NCBI RefSeq assembly: GCF_947488025.1
Contig: NZ_CANKYS010000002.1
Span: 496,001 to 560,000 of the forward strand
Reading direction: 5' to 3'
DNA: 64,000 nucleotides
Origin: an uncultured Nocardioides sp.
GTDB taxonomy: Bacteria; Actinomycetota; Actinomycetes; Propionibacteriales; Nocardioidaceae
Shown in pieces: positions 17,907 to 29,553 of the stretch; positions within the stretch are counted from its first letter, which is position 1; each line of letters begins with the position of its first letter. Under the pieces are notes generated by a model. The model had not been told where the DNA came from and ran no database searches. It worked only from the letters and a program-made list of their open reading frames with translations. A program made the position numbers and the translations under genes.

Positions 17907-17933
17907 GATTGGCCTTGTCGGACATAGCCAATC
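17907..17933. promoter_or_regulatory. Inverted repeat GATTGGC-N13-GCCAATC between yczE and mocR
   Basis: Perfect 7-base arms lie in the 61-base divergent gap, overlapping both promoters. TTGACC (17899-17904), followed 17 bases later by ACATAG, may be a plus-strand promoter for the MocR gene. The repeat is the likely MocR operator; this is inferred from position. Confidence 0.55.
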
Positions 17934-17950
17934 GTGGAACAGTGGCCTGC

Positions 17951-19402
17951 ATGAGCCGGGTCGTCACGTCACAACGCGTAGCCACCCTCGTCGGTGAGTT
18001 CCCGCGCTCCCCCGCCTACCTCGGGCTCGCCGAGAGCCTGCGCGTCCTCATCGGCGACGGCCGGATCGGCATCGACGTACGACTGCCGAGCGAGCGCGAC
18101 CTCACCGCCGCCCTCGACGTCTCGCGCACCACGGTGACGCGGGCCTACGAGGTGCTGCGGGAGTCCGGGTACGCCGAGGCGCGCCGCGGGTCGGGCACGT
18201 TCACCACCGTGCCGGGCGGGCAGCGCCGCGCGCACGACCGGTCGCTGATGCCCGGCACCGGTGGCGAGGACGTCATCGACCTGAACTGCGCGGCACACTC
18301 CGCGCCGCCCGGGCTCGTCGAGGCCTACCAGCGCGCCACCGAGCAGCTGCCGGCCTACCTCAGCGGACCGGGCTACTTCCCGCTCGGCGTGCCCGCGCTC
18401 CAGGCGCGGATCGCCGCTGCCTACGCGGCCCGCGGGGTGCCGACCGTGCCCGAGCAGGTGATGGTCACCGCCGGCGCCCTGGCGGCGGCGTCCGTCGTGG
18501 CGCAGGCCTTCACCGCACCGGGCGAGCGGGTCGTCGTCGAGTCGCCGACCTATCCCAACGCCACCCAGGCGGTGCGGCACGCGGGGGCGCGCCTGGTCCC
18601 AGCCACGGTCGATCCCGACGGCTGGGACTTCGACGCGCTGGCCGCCACGCTCCGCCAGACCTCGCCCCGCCTGGCCTACCTGATCCCCGACTTCCAGAAC
18701 CCGACCGGGCAGCTGATGAGCGACGGCCAGCGCGAGGAGCTCGCCCGGGCCCTGGCCCGCACGCGCACCACGGTCGTCGCCGACGAGGCCCACCAGGCGC
18801 TCGCCCTGCGACCGGGCCTGGCCGATGACATGCCGCGGCCGCTGGCGGCCTACGCCCCCGACGCGATCACGATCGGCAGCGCGAGCAAGTCGTTCTGGGG
18901 CGGGCTGCGCCTGGGCTGGGTGCGGGCGCCGCTCGCCGAGATGGACCGCCTGCTGCAGGCGCGCATCGGCCTCGACCTGGGCGCTCCGGTCTTCGAGCAG
19001 CTGGTGCTCGCCGACCTGCTCGACCGGGCCGACGAGGTGCTGCCGGTGCACCGCGAACGGCTGCTCACCGGCCGCGACGCCCTCGTCGCGGCCGTCCACG
19101 AGCACCTTCCCTCGTGGCGCTTCCGGGTCCCCGACGGCGGGCTCGCGCTGTGGTGCGAGCTGCCGGAGGCGCTCGGCACCGCGACGACGGCCGAGGCCGA
19201 GCGCCGCGGGGTGGTCGTCGCGCCGGGGCCGGTGTTCGCGGTGGAGGGCGGCCTCGACCGCTTCGTCCGGATCCCCTGGACCGCCTCCCCCGACGACCTC
19301 ACCGAGGCCGTACGACGTCTCGCCGCCGCGTGGGAGCACGTGTCCACCGACGCAGCCCGGCCGGCGACACGTCGCGCTGCCGGCCGGGTGATGGTCGCGT
19401 AG
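17951..19402 (+). CDS. MocR/PdxR-type regulator (GntR HTH + aminotransferase-like domain)
   Basis: This 483-residue regulator joins a winged-helix GntR domain (about 20-90; IDVRLPSERDLTAALDVSRTTVTRAYEVL pattern) to a fold-type I aminotransferase-like domain (about 110-475). The PLP lysine is in TIGSASKSFWGGLRLGW, preceded by LIPDFQNPTGQLMS and VVADEAHQAL. Such proteins use PLP as effector, mostly without catalysing a reaction. The ATG at 17951 gives MSRVVTSQRVATLVG. Its divergent neighbour is a YczE-like membrane gene, the expected target. Confidence 0.88.
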   Translation: MSRVVTSQRVATLVGEFPRSPAYLGLAESLRVLIGDGRIGIDVRLPSERDLTAALDVSRTTVTRAYEVLRESGYAEARRGSGTFTTVPGGQRRAHDRSLMPGTGGEDVIDLNCAAHSAPPGLVEAYQRATEQLPAYLSGPGYFPLGVPALQARIAAAYAARGVPTVPEQVMVTAGALAAASVVAQAFTAPGERVVVESPTYPNATQAVRHAGARLVPATVDPDGWDFDALAATLRQTSPRLAYLIPDFQNPTGQLMSDGQREELARALARTRTTVVADEAHQALALRPGLADDMPRPLAAYAPDAITIGSASKSFWGGLRLGWVRAPLAEMDRLLQARIGLDLGAPVFEQLVLADLLDRADEVLPVHRERLLTGRDALVAAVHEHLPSWRFRVPDGGLALWCELPEALGTATTAEAERRGVVVAPGPVFAVEGGLDRFVRIPWTASPDDLTEAVRRLAAAWEHVSTDAARPATRRAAGRVMVA

Positions 19403-19408
19403 GTCTGC

Positions 19409-21019
19409 TCAGACCAGGTCGGCGGCGCGCACCGAGACCGCGTCGATGGCGGCCTCGATCTCGCCGAGCGTCTCGGCCGGGATCGCGGAGTCGACGCTGA
19501 GCGCGACGAGCGCCTCGCCACCCTTGCCCTGGCGGGAGACCTGCATGCCCGCGATGTTGACCTGGGCGTCGCCGAGGATCCCCCCGACCGTGCCGACCAT
19601 GCCGGGCCGGTCGACGTAGGTGAAGAACGCGAGGTGGTCGGTCGGCTCGATGTCGACGTCGAAGCCGTTGACCTCGACGAGCCGCTCCTTCTGCGAGATG
19701 CCCACGAGCGTGCCGCTCACCGACACCTGGGTGCCGTCGGCGAGCGTGCCGCGGAGGGTGATCAGGTTGCGGTGGTCGGGGCTCTCGGCCTCGGTCACCA
19801 GGCGTACCTCGGTGCCACGCTCGGCGGCGAGGAGCGGGGCGTTCACGTAGGAGACCTGCTCCTCCACGATGTCGGCGAAGACCCCCTTGAGCGCGGCCAG
19901 CTCGAGCACCTTGACGTCGTACTCGGTGATCTCGCCACGCACCTCCACGTCGAGCTGCTGGGCGACCTCGCCGGCGAGGGCGGTGAAGACCCGACCGAGC
20001 TTCTCGGTGAGCGGGATGCCGGGGCGGACGTCCTCGGCGATGACCCCGCCCTGCACGTTGACGGCGTCGGGCACCAGCTCCCCGCTCAGGGCGAGCCGGA
20101 CCGACCGGGCGACGGCGACGCCGGCCTTCTCCTGGGCCTCGTCGGTGGAGGCGCCGAGGTGCGGCGTGGCGACGACGTTCTCGAGCTCGAAGAGCGGGCT
20201 GTCGGTGCAGGGCTCGCTCGCGAAGACGTCGAGCCCGGCGGCGGCGATCTGCCCGGTCTTGAGGGCGTCGAAGAGCGCGGCCTCGTCCACGATCCCGCCG
20301 CGGGCGGCGTTGACGAGGACCAGGCTGCGCTTGGCCCGGGCGAGCTGCTCGGAGCCGATCAGGCCGACCGTCTCCGGCGTCTTGGGGAGGTGGACGCTCA
20401 TGAAGTCGGACTCCGCCAGGAGCGTGTCGAGGTCGACGAGGCGTACGCCCATCTGGGCGGCACGACCGGCCTGCACGTAGGGGTCGTAGGCGATGACCTT
20501 CATGCCGAAGGCGCTGAGGCGCTGGGCGACGAGGACGCCGATGCGGCCGAGGCCGACGATGCCGACGGTCTTCTCGTAGAGCTCGATGCCGGTGTACTTC
20601 GACCGCTTCCACTCGCCGCCGCGGAGGGCGGCGTGGGCGGGGCTGATGTGGCGGGCCGCCGCGAGCATCAGCGCGACGGCGAGCTCGGCGGCGCTGACGA
20701 TGTTGGACGTCGGCGCGTTGACGACCATGACGCCGGCCTGGGTGGCAGCCCGCACGTCGACGTTGTCGAGGCCGACGCCTGCGCGTGCGATGACCTCCAG
20801 CCGCTGGGCCGCGGCGAGCGCCTCGGCGTCGACCTTCGTCGCGGAGCGGACCAGGATCGCGTCGACGTCGGCGATCGCGGGGATGAGCTCGGCGCGGTCG
20901 GCACCGTTGCAGCTGCGGATCTCGAAGTCCGGGCCGAGCGCCTCGATCGTGGCGGGGCTCAGCTCTTCGGCGATGAGCACGACCGGCCGAGCGTGCGTGG
21001 AGGGTGCGGGTGCGTTCAC
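19409..21019 (-). CDS. serA: D-3-phosphoglycerate dehydrogenase
   Basis: SerA makes 3-phosphohydroxypyruvate, the first step of serine synthesis. The 536-residue protein is the long actinobacterial type: the substrate and NAD domains (1-310; VGIVGLGRIGVLVAQRL, with Arg-Glu-His at VNAARGGIVDEAAL, TPHLGAS), an intervening ASB domain (about 320-455), and a C-terminal ACT domain (about 460-530; YVDRPGMVGTVGGIL) that mediates serine feedback. It starts at a GTG at 21019 (V-N-A-P-A-P) with AGGACC upstream. It converges with the MocR gene, 6 bases between stops. No leader peptide or attenuator is seen here. Confidence 0.95.
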   Translation of the reverse strand: MNAPAPSTHARPVVLIAEELSPATIEALGPDFEIRSCNGADRAELIPAIADVDAILVRSATKVDAEALAAAQRLEVIARAGVGLDNVDVRAATQAGVMVVNAPTSNIVSAAELAVALMLAAARHISPAHAALRGGEWKRSKYTGIELYEKTVGIVGLGRIGVLVAQRLSAFGMKVIAYDPYVQAGRAAQMGVRLVDLDTLLAESDFMSVHLPKTPETVGLIGSEQLARAKRSLVLVNAARGGIVDEAALFDALKTGQIAAAGLDVFASEPCTDSPLFELENVVATPHLGASTDEAQEKAGVAVARSVRLALSGELVPDAVNVQGGVIAEDVRPGIPLTEKLGRVFTALAGEVAQQLDVEVRGEITEYDVKVLELAALKGVFADIVEEQVSYVNAPLLAAERGTEVRLVTEAESPDHRNLITLRGTLADGTQVSVSGTLVGISQKERLVEVNGFDVDIEPTDHLAFFTYVDRPGMVGTVGGILGDAQVNIAGMQVSRQGKGGEALVALSVDSAIPAETLGEIEAAIDAVSVRAADLV

Positions 21020-21174
21020 AGCGGGGTCCTCGTGGCGTATCAAGGGTGTGTCCGGGACTGCACGACGCTGTGCCCGGCCCACCTTACCCGCGGGTCAGTC
21101 GGTGCCTGAACCCGTCCCACCCCTCAGCGGCCGCCCCCGGAGCGGCTCAGGACCCGACTGTCGGAGGGCACTCC

Positions 21175-21180
21175 TACGAT
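21175..21180 (+). promoter_or_regulatory. Leaderless -10 element of the YdeI-like gene
   Basis: TACGAT lies exactly 6 bases before the ATG at 21187, with no ribosome binding site. Confidence 0.5.
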
Positions 21181-21186
21181 CGCTCC

Positions 21187-21759
21187 ATGGGCGCGATGGA
21201 CGACGCGGAGCGGCTCGAACCGGGGACGTGCGAGGAGTGGAGTGCCTGGCTGCGCGAGCACCACGAGCAGCCCCGGGGCGTGTGGCTGGTGGCCCCGCGC
21301 AGGGCCGCCGACCGCCCGTTCTCCTACGAGGAGTCGGTCCTGGAGGCGTTGCGCTACGGCTGGGTCGACTCGACGGTGAAGCCCGTCGACGAGGGTCGCT
21401 CGATGCAGTGGTTCGCCCCACGCCGCGCGGGCAGCATGTGGACCCGCATCAACAAGGGCCGGGTCGCCCGTCTCGAGGAGGCGGGGCTCCTGGAGCCCGC
21501 CGGCGCCGCCGCCGTCGCGGCCGCCCAGGAGTCGGGCATGTGGACCCTCATGGACCAGGTCGAGGACCTGGTCGTGCCGGACGACCTGGCGGAGGCGTTC
21601 GACCGCCACCCGGGCTCGCGCGAGCACTGGGAGTCGTGGTCGGCATCGGCGCAGAAGCTCATCCTGACCTGGATCGTGCTGGCCAAGCGCCCGGAGACCC
21701 GCGCCACGCGCGTCGGGACGACGGCCGAGAAGGCCGCGAGGGGGATCAGGTCGCAGTAG
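21187..21759 (+). CDS. YdeI/OmpD-associated family protein
   Basis: This 190-residue protein matches the YdeI family: EEWSAWLREHHEQPRGVWLV near residue 11, YEESVLEALRYGWVDSTVKPVD, and FAPRRAGSMWTRINKGRVARLEEAGLL. The C-terminal part has the bacteriocin-protection-like helix pair and AKRPETRATRVGTTAEKAARG. Family members are small cytosolic proteins with suggested links to stress or peptide resistance; the activity is unknown. The start is set by TACGAT 6 bases upstream. It converges with the FrnE-like gene, 3 bases apart. Confidence 0.8.
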   Translation: MGAMDDAERLEPGTCEEWSAWLREHHEQPRGVWLVAPRRAADRPFSYEESVLEALRYGWVDSTVKPVDEGRSMQWFAPRRAGSMWTRINKGRVARLEEAGLLEPAGAAAVAAAQESGMWTLMDQVEDLVVPDDLAEAFDRHPGSREHWESWSASAQKLILTWIVLAKRPETRATRVGTTAEKAARGIRSQ

Positions 21760-21762
21760 GCC

Positions 21763-22479
21763 TCAGACGGCGCAGCCGTCCGGGCCGCACTCCTGCCCGC
21801 CTGCGCTGCCCGTCGCGAGCACCTCGATCGCGGGGCGGGACTCCGACCACGCGCGCTCGAGCACCTGCGTGAAGACCTCGGTCGGCTGGGCGCCGGAGAT
21901 GCCGTACTTCTCGTCGACGACGAAGAACGGCACCCCGCTCGCGCCGTAGGCCTGGGCCTGCGCGGCGTCGGCGTGGACGGCGTCCTCGAACTCGCGGGAC
22001 CCGAGCACCTCCTCGACGCGTGCCGCGTCGAGCCCGGCCGCCAGCGCGACGTCGCGCAGCACGCCGTGGTCGGCGACGTTGCGGGCCTCGGTGAAGTACG
22101 CCGCGAGCAGCGCCTCCTTCACCCGGCCCTGCAGCTCGTCGCCACCCTGCTCGTGCGCGAGGTGGATGAGGCGGTGGGCGTCCACCGTGTTGAGGTGCAG
22201 CGTCTGCGAGAGCCGGTAGACCAGGCCCTCCTCGGCCGCGACCGCCTCGACCCGGTCCTGCATCTGCTGGGCACCGTCGGGCGACTGGCCGTACTTGCGC
22301 GCCAGCATCGTCGTCGTGGTCTCCGTCGGCTCGGTCGGCGCGCCCGGGTCGAGCTGGTAGGAGCGCCAGTGCACCTCCACCTCGTCGGCGTGCTCGAAGG
22401 TGGCCAGGGCGTTCTCGATGCGCCGCTTGCCGATGTAGCACCAGGGGCAGACGACGTCGGACCAGATCTCGATCTTCAC
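21763..22479 (-). CDS. FrnE-like DsbA family oxidoreductase
   Basis: This protein of about 238 residues is a cytosolic DsbA-family member with the redox motif CPWC in WSDVVCPWCYIGKRR near residue 8, a helical insert (about 60-150), and the cis-Pro segment YGASGVPFFVVDEKYGISGAQP. It ends in a Cys-rich tail (GQECGPDGCAV). Relatives include FrnE and 2-hydroxychromene-2-carboxylate isomerase-like proteins; the thioredoxin-like site argues for disulfide chemistry. No signal peptide is present. The GTG at 22479 starts V-K-I-E-I-W; a TTG at 22491 would add four residues. Confidence 0.85.
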   Translation of the reverse strand: MKIEIWSDVVCPWCYIGKRRIENALATFEHADEVEVHWRSYQLDPGAPTEPTETTTTMLARKYGQSPDGAQQMQDRVEAVAAEEGLVYRLSQTLHLNTVDAHRLIHLAHEQGGDELQGRVKEALLAAYFTEARNVADHGVLRDVALAAGLDAARVEEVLGSREFEDAVHADAAQAQAYGASGVPFFVVDEKYGISGAQPTEVFTQVLERAWSESRPAIEVLATGSAGGQECGPDGCAV

Positions 22480-22542
22480 GCCCGGCCCCAACGCGCGCCG
22501 CGGCCCCGGTGTTCCCGGCCGGTGTTCCGGCTGGTCCCGGGC

Positions 22543-24042
22543 TCAGGACTCCTGGCGGCGCACCGTGGCGCGCCGGGCGACGAAGGTGACGCCGAAGCCG
22601 AGGACAAGGGCGAGCAGCACGCCGAGGTTGGCGTAGGCCCACGGTCCCTCCCAGTACGGACCGGCCGGGTCGTCGACGTAGGTGCCGAGGCCCAGCGGCT
22701 CGATCAGGAAGCCCTGCCAGTTGTTCCAGGCGGCGTCGGTGGCGAAGTTGTTGACGACCAGTCCCCAGCCGACGACCGACGCACCGACCATCGTCGCGAT
22801 CGAGGTGACGTCGAAGGACCCGTAGCGACCGGCCGGGTCGAACAGGGCGACCTCGTCGTAGTCACGCTTGCGCAGCGCGATGTCAGCGATCATGATCCCC
22901 GCCCACGCGGCGAGCGGGACGCCGAGGGTGATCAGGAAGCTCTGGAACGGTCCGAGGAAGTCCTCGGCGAAGAAGACCACCCAGATCGTGCCGAGGGTGA
23001 GGATGAGGCCGTCGACGAACGCCGCAGCGGGCCGCGGGATCCGTACGCCCAGCGAGAGCAGCGTCAGGCCCGAGGAGTAGATGCCGAGCACCGCGCCGCT
23101 GACGAGCGCGAGGATCGCGGCGAGCAGGAACGGCACGAGGAACCACGTCGGGAGCAAGGTGCCGAGCGTGCCGATCGGGTCGGCGACGATGCCGGCGGAC
23201 AGGTCGTCGGACGAGCCCGCGAGCAGGAGGCCGAAGACGACCAGCAGCACCGGGGCGACCGCCCCGCCGAAGGTGTTCCAGGCGACGATGGCGGCGCCCG
23301 GGGCGTCGCGGTGCTGGTAGCGCGACCAGTCGGCGGCGATGTTGATCCAGCCCAGGCCGAAGCCGGTCATGACCATGACGAGCGCGCCGACCATCTGCTG
23401 CACGCTGCCGTCGGGGATGGCGCTGACCGCCGACCAGTCGATCTCGTCGAGGGTGAGGGCCACGTAGATGATGGTGGCGATGCCGGTGATCCAGGTCAGC
23501 ACCGACTGCATCCGCATGATGACGTGGTAGCCGGCGACGCTCGCCGAGACGATGAGCAGCGCGACGACGATGGTGGCCACCACCTGCGTCGTGGTGCCGC
23601 CCGACCAGCCGAGCTGGTCGAAGATCGTTGCCGTCGCGAGCACGGCGAGGATCGCCAGGAACGTCTCCCAGCCGATCGAGACGAGCCACGACACGACACC
23701 GGGCACCTTCTGCCCGTTCACGCCGAAGGCCGCCCGGCTCAGCACCATCGTCGGCGCCGAGCCGCGCTTGCCGGCGATCGCGATGATCCCGCACAGCGCG
23801 AACGACACGACGATGCCGACGACCGTGACGACCAGGGCCTGGACGAAGGAGATGCCGAAGCCCAGGACGAACGAGCCGTAGCTGATACCGAAGACCGACA
23901 CGTTGGCCGCGAACCACGGCCAGAACAGGTCGCGCGGGCGCGCCGTGCGCTGCGACTCCTCGATGATCTCGATGCCGGTCGTCTCGACGCCGAGCCGACG
24001 GGTCTGCTCCAGCCCCGACCCGGTGGTCGCTGTGTCACTCAT
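22543..24042 (-). CDS. NCS1 family nucleobase:cation symporter (cytosine permease-like)
   Basis: This 499-residue transporter has about 12 membrane helices in the LeuT-like NCS1 order. Visible NCS1 features are the GIEIIEESQRTARPRDLFWPWFAAN entry with the first unwound helix VFGISYGSFVLG, and the central GFGLGWINIAADWSRYQ region that contacts substrate. Cytosine, purine or another nucleobase-like compound is likely. The ATG at 24042 (MSDTATTGS) is chosen over an upstream in-frame ATG. It follows ilvC on the same strand but a long hairpin separates them, so it is probably its own unit. Confidence 0.85.
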   Translation of the reverse strand: MSDTATTGSGLEQTRRLGVETTGIEIIEESQRTARPRDLFWPWFAANVSVFGISYGSFVLGFGISFVQALVVTVVGIVVSFALCGIIAIAGKRGSAPTMVLSRAAFGVNGQKVPGVVSWLVSIGWETFLAILAVLATATIFDQLGWSGGTTTQVVATIVVALLIVSASVAGYHVIMRMQSVLTWITGIATIIYVALTLDEIDWSAVSAIPDGSVQQMVGALVMVMTGFGLGWINIAADWSRYQHRDAPGAAIVAWNTFGGAVAPVLLVVFGLLLAGSSDDLSAGIVADPIGTLGTLLPTWFLVPFLLAAILALVSGAVLGIYSSGLTLLSLGVRIPRPAAAFVDGLILTLGTIWVVFFAEDFLGPFQSFLITLGVPLAAWAGIMIADIALRKRDYDEVALFDPAGRYGSFDVTSIATMVGASVVGWGLVVNNFATDAAWNNWQGFLIEPLGLGTYVDDPAGPYWEGPWAYANLGVLLALVLGFGVTFVARRATVRRQES

Positions 24043-24090
24043 GTCCGCATCGTCGCACGACCGGCCGGTGGTCGAGGAAGGCGCTCTGGC

Positions 24091-24129
24091 GCCTGTCACG
24101 AGACCCGGTGGCCGGGTCTCGTGACAGGC
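24091..24129 (-). terminator. Perfect 18-bp hairpin ending the ilvBNC operon
   Basis: GCCTGTCACGAGACCCGG and its exact reverse complement flank a 3-base loop, 6 bases past the ilvC stop. This is an extremely stable stem without U-tract. A variant of one arm, GCCTGTCGTGAGACCC, occurs near 15698, so it may also be a dispersed repeat. Confidence 0.65.
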
Positions 24130-24135
24130 GACGGC

Positions 24136-27523
<3,388 letters not shown>

Positions 27524-27566
27524 GTCCTTCTCTCCTGCGTCTGCGGTGTCCAGCGATGAGCCCATG

Positions 27567-27599
27567 AAAAAACCCCTCGGCCCGGTGGGCGACGAGGGG
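27567..27599 (-). terminator. Intrinsic terminator (attenuator) before ilvB
   Basis: On the minus strand CCCCTCG and CGAGGGG, with inner GCCC/GGGC pairing, form the stem, followed by six T residues. It lies 27 bases after the ILV leader stop and 44 bases before the ilvB start. Confidence 0.85.
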
Positions 27600-27626
27600 T
27601 GACGCGCGTGCGTTGGCCGGTCGGCC

Positions 27627-27668
27627 TCAGCTCACGCGTCGCGTGCGTACAAGAATCTCGGTGCGCAT
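27627..27668 (-). CDS. ilvB leader peptide [13 protein letters not shown]
   Basis: This 13-residue peptide has consecutive Ile-Leu-Val codons (ATT CTT GTA), the three end products of the pathway, and an intrinsic terminator follows. Attenuation of ilvB by short branched-chain leader peptides is established in actinobacteria such as Corynebacterium. The codons include the rare ATT, CTT and GTA, which would increase stalling in this GC-rich genome. The ATG is preceded by GACGGT at 6 bases and TTGACG at the right distance, so the leader would be translated from the 5' end of the mRNA. Confidence 0.82.
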   Translation of the reverse strand: MRTEILVRTRRVS

Positions 27669-27674
27669 GCGACA

Positions 27675-27704
27675 ACCGTCGTCGCCGGGGTGGTCCGGCG
27701 TCAA
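27675..27704 (-). promoter_or_regulatory. ilvBNC promoter
   Basis: On the minus strand TTGACG (27699-27704), an 18-base spacer, GACGGT (27675-27680), 6 bases, then the leader ATG. The -35 is near consensus; the -10 is weak (GA instead of TA). A near-palindrome TCCCAG-TAT-CTGGAA at 27721-27735 lies upstream and might bind a regulator. Confidence 0.55.
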
Positions 27705-27770
27705 GCAAGTGTGACAGGCGTCCCAGTATCTGGAACGCGGGTCTCGCGATGTGGCACCGCGAGCGTGGCG

Positions 27771-28454
27771 TCAGCCGCGGTCGAGCGGCGTGCAGATGCA
27801 GGAGCGGTTGCCGTCGGCGTCCTCCACGACCCAGTACGACGGGGCCTCGGCGTCGCTCACCAGCCGCCCGCCGGCCGCGAGCACGGCCGCGAGCCGCCGC
27901 TCCCCCTCGTCGTGCGGCACCCAGACGTCGAGGTGCCAGCGCTGCTCCGGCTCTTGGGGAGGCAGCTCCGACCCCTCGTCACCTGGCTCCTGGAACCACA
28001 CGCCGGGCACCTGCCCGCTGGGGTCCCTGAGGCCGCCCGGCCCGGCCTCGCCGCCGAGGAGCGCTGCGTAGAACGGGCCGAGCCGCTCGCCCGCGCCGGT
28101 GTCGAGACCGGGCTCGAGCTCGGTCAGTCCGGAGGTGTCGGCCTCGGCCCCCAGGTCGGCCGCGAAGCCGCTGATGCGGCGGGCCAGGTCGATGTCGCGG
28201 CTGGTGATGCCGCCGACGTCGTGGCTGCTGAGGGTGACGATGACCTCGGGATAGGTCAGCGACACGTCGGGGTGGTGGTCGGCCTCGTCGGCAGCGGCAC
28301 CGATCCGGTCCACCAGCGCGACGCCGGTCGCGAAGTCGCCGGTGCGGAAGCGCACCTTGAGCCGGTCGAGGACCTTGCGCCAGTCGTCGAGGCCCGCCTC
28401 GAGGACCTGGTCGTGGGTGAGTCGCGCCTGGGGGTCCGTCGTCGCATCGCTCAT
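27771..28454 (-). CDS. Pterin-4a-carbinolamine dehydratase-like domain fused to a VOC domain
   Basis: This 227-residue two-domain protein has an N-terminal PCD/DCoH domain (about 10-100) with the signature ADHHPDVSLTYPEVIVTL and SHDVGGITSRDIDLARRI, including the catalytic His pair. The C-terminal half (about 115-227) is a glyoxalase/VOC-like domain ending WVVEDADGNRSCICTPLDRG. The activity of the fusion is unknown; either domain may have been recruited for binding a pterin or another small molecule. It starts at ATG 28454, with CAGGGT 6 bases upstream. Confidence 0.8.
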   Translation of the reverse strand: MSDATTDPQARLTHDQVLEAGLDDWRKVLDRLKVRFRTGDFATGVALVDRIGAAADEADHHPDVSLTYPEVIVTLSSHDVGGITSRDIDLARRISGFAADLGAEADTSGLTELEPGLDTGAGERLGPFYAALLGGEAGPGGLRDPSGQVPGVWFQEPGDEGSELPPQEPEQRWHLDVWVPHDEGERRLAAVLAAGGRLVSDAEAPSYWVVEDADGNRSCICTPLDRG

Positions 28455-28511
28455 GGCCCGACCCTGCCACGGGGCACCGACAGCGACCACCCCCGTGGTC
28501 GTCGAGGTGGG

Positions 28512-29528
28512 TCAGGCCAGCGTCTGCGTGATCTCGCGGGTGTCGCCGTCGACGACGACCCGGGCGTGCGCCCCGTTGACCAGCGGCAGGTGCGGTGGCA
28601 CGTGGCCGATCTCCAGGTCCCACACGATCGGCACGTCGAGCCGCCCGAGGGCGTCGAGCACCGCCTCGCGCTGGGTGAGGTCCGGGTGGTCGGGCGCCCT
28701 GGTCCGGCCGATGAGCACGGCAGCCGCCCGGTCGAACCACCCGGCCAGCCGCAGGGAGTGGAGGTAGCGGCAGTTGCTGACGGCGTGCTCCTCGCACACT
28801 TCGAGGTAGACGATCGTGGGCTCGCCGAGTGCCTCGGCCCACGCGCGCACGTCGCCGTACGGCGTGCCGGCGAGGTTGGCCACCGTCTCGGTGCAGCCAC
28901 CGACGAGGCGCCCGCTGACGTCGAGGCTCCCGCCGCCCTGCACCTCCCAGCGGCCCTCCCCGACGTGGCCCCACTCGGTGGCGCGGGGGTCGTGCTCGAA
29001 GCGGACCCACTCGGCGACCAGGCCGGAGTCGCGCTGGACGAACGGGCCGGGTCCGCCTGCCAGGTCGAGCCAGTGCAGCAGCCCGTCGGGGACGGCGTAC
29101 GGCGTGTCCGCGAGGTTGTCGCCGTGGAGCGTGGCCCAGCCGAGGCGGGTGGTGATCGGCACCAGGAGGGTCGAGAGGTCGGAGTAGCCCACGAGCCACG
29201 TCGGCTCGGCGTCGGCGAGCGCGTCCCAGTCGAGCAGGTCGACCATGTCGATGGCGGTCTCGCCACCCCAGGGCGGGACGACGCAGTGGATCTCCGGGTC
29301 GGCGAGCATGCGGGTCAGCTCGGCGGCCCGCTGCCCCGCGGGGGCGGACGTGAGGCCGCCGCCGTGGAGGCACTCCCCCACCACGACGTCGTACCCGCGA
29401 CCGCGCAGCCAGTCCAGGCAGAAGTCGATGCGGGCCGCCGACGGACCCTCGACGCCGGCGGACGGTGCGGTCACCGCGACGCGGTCACCCGGTCGGAGGG
29501 GGCGGGGGAAGCGGATCGGCGGGGCCAT
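28512..29528 (-). CDS. S66 family LD-carboxypeptidase-like peptidase
   Basis: This 338-residue protein belongs to the peptidase S66 family (LdcA/MccF). GDRVAVTAPSAGV near residue 14 opens the N-terminal domain; the nucleophile Ser is in WLVGYSDLSTLL after the oxyanion segment PPWGGETAID; the Glu and His of the triad are expected in YLEVCEEHAVSN and IGHVPPHLPLVNG. LdcA trims tetrapeptides in murein recycling, while MccF cleaves microcin C-type nucleotide peptides; the sequence here looks closer to the MccF-like group, which is inference. No signal peptide. CAGAAT lies 6 bases upstream of the ATG. Confidence 0.82.
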   Translation of the reverse strand: MAPPIRFPRPLRPGDRVAVTAPSAGVEGPSAARIDFCLDWLRGRGYDVVVGECLHGGGLTSAPAGQRAAELTRMLADPEIHCVVPPWGGETAIDMVDLLDWDALADAEPTWLVGYSDLSTLLVPITTRLGWATLHGDNLADTPYAVPDGLLHWLDLAGGPGPFVQRDSGLVAEWVRFEHDPRATEWGHVGEGRWEVQGGGSLDVSGRLVGGCTETVANLAGTPYGDVRAWAEALGEPTIVYLEVCEEHAVSNCRYLHSLRLAGWFDRAAAVLIGRTRAPDHPDLTQREAVLDALGRLDVPIVWDLEIGHVPPHLPLVNGAHARVVVDGDTREITQTLA

Positions 29529-29534
29529 GCACCG

Positions 29535-29547
29535 ATTCTGACAGTCT
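29535..29547. promoter_or_regulatory. Back-to-back leaderless -10 elements
   Basis: CAGAAT (29535-29540, minus) is 6 bases from the S66 peptidase ATG, and CAGTCT (29542-29547, plus) is 6 bases from the DUF6973 ATG. Two divergent starts share a 25-base gap, which leaves no room for ordinary 5' leaders. Confidence 0.45.
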
Positions 29548-29553
29548 GTGTCC

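Noticed and set aside
27524-27565. Upstream ATG at 27565 as the ilvB start
   Set aside because: It lies directly at the U-tract of the attenuator, while 27523 has a strong ribosome binding site and the usual IlvB N-terminus.
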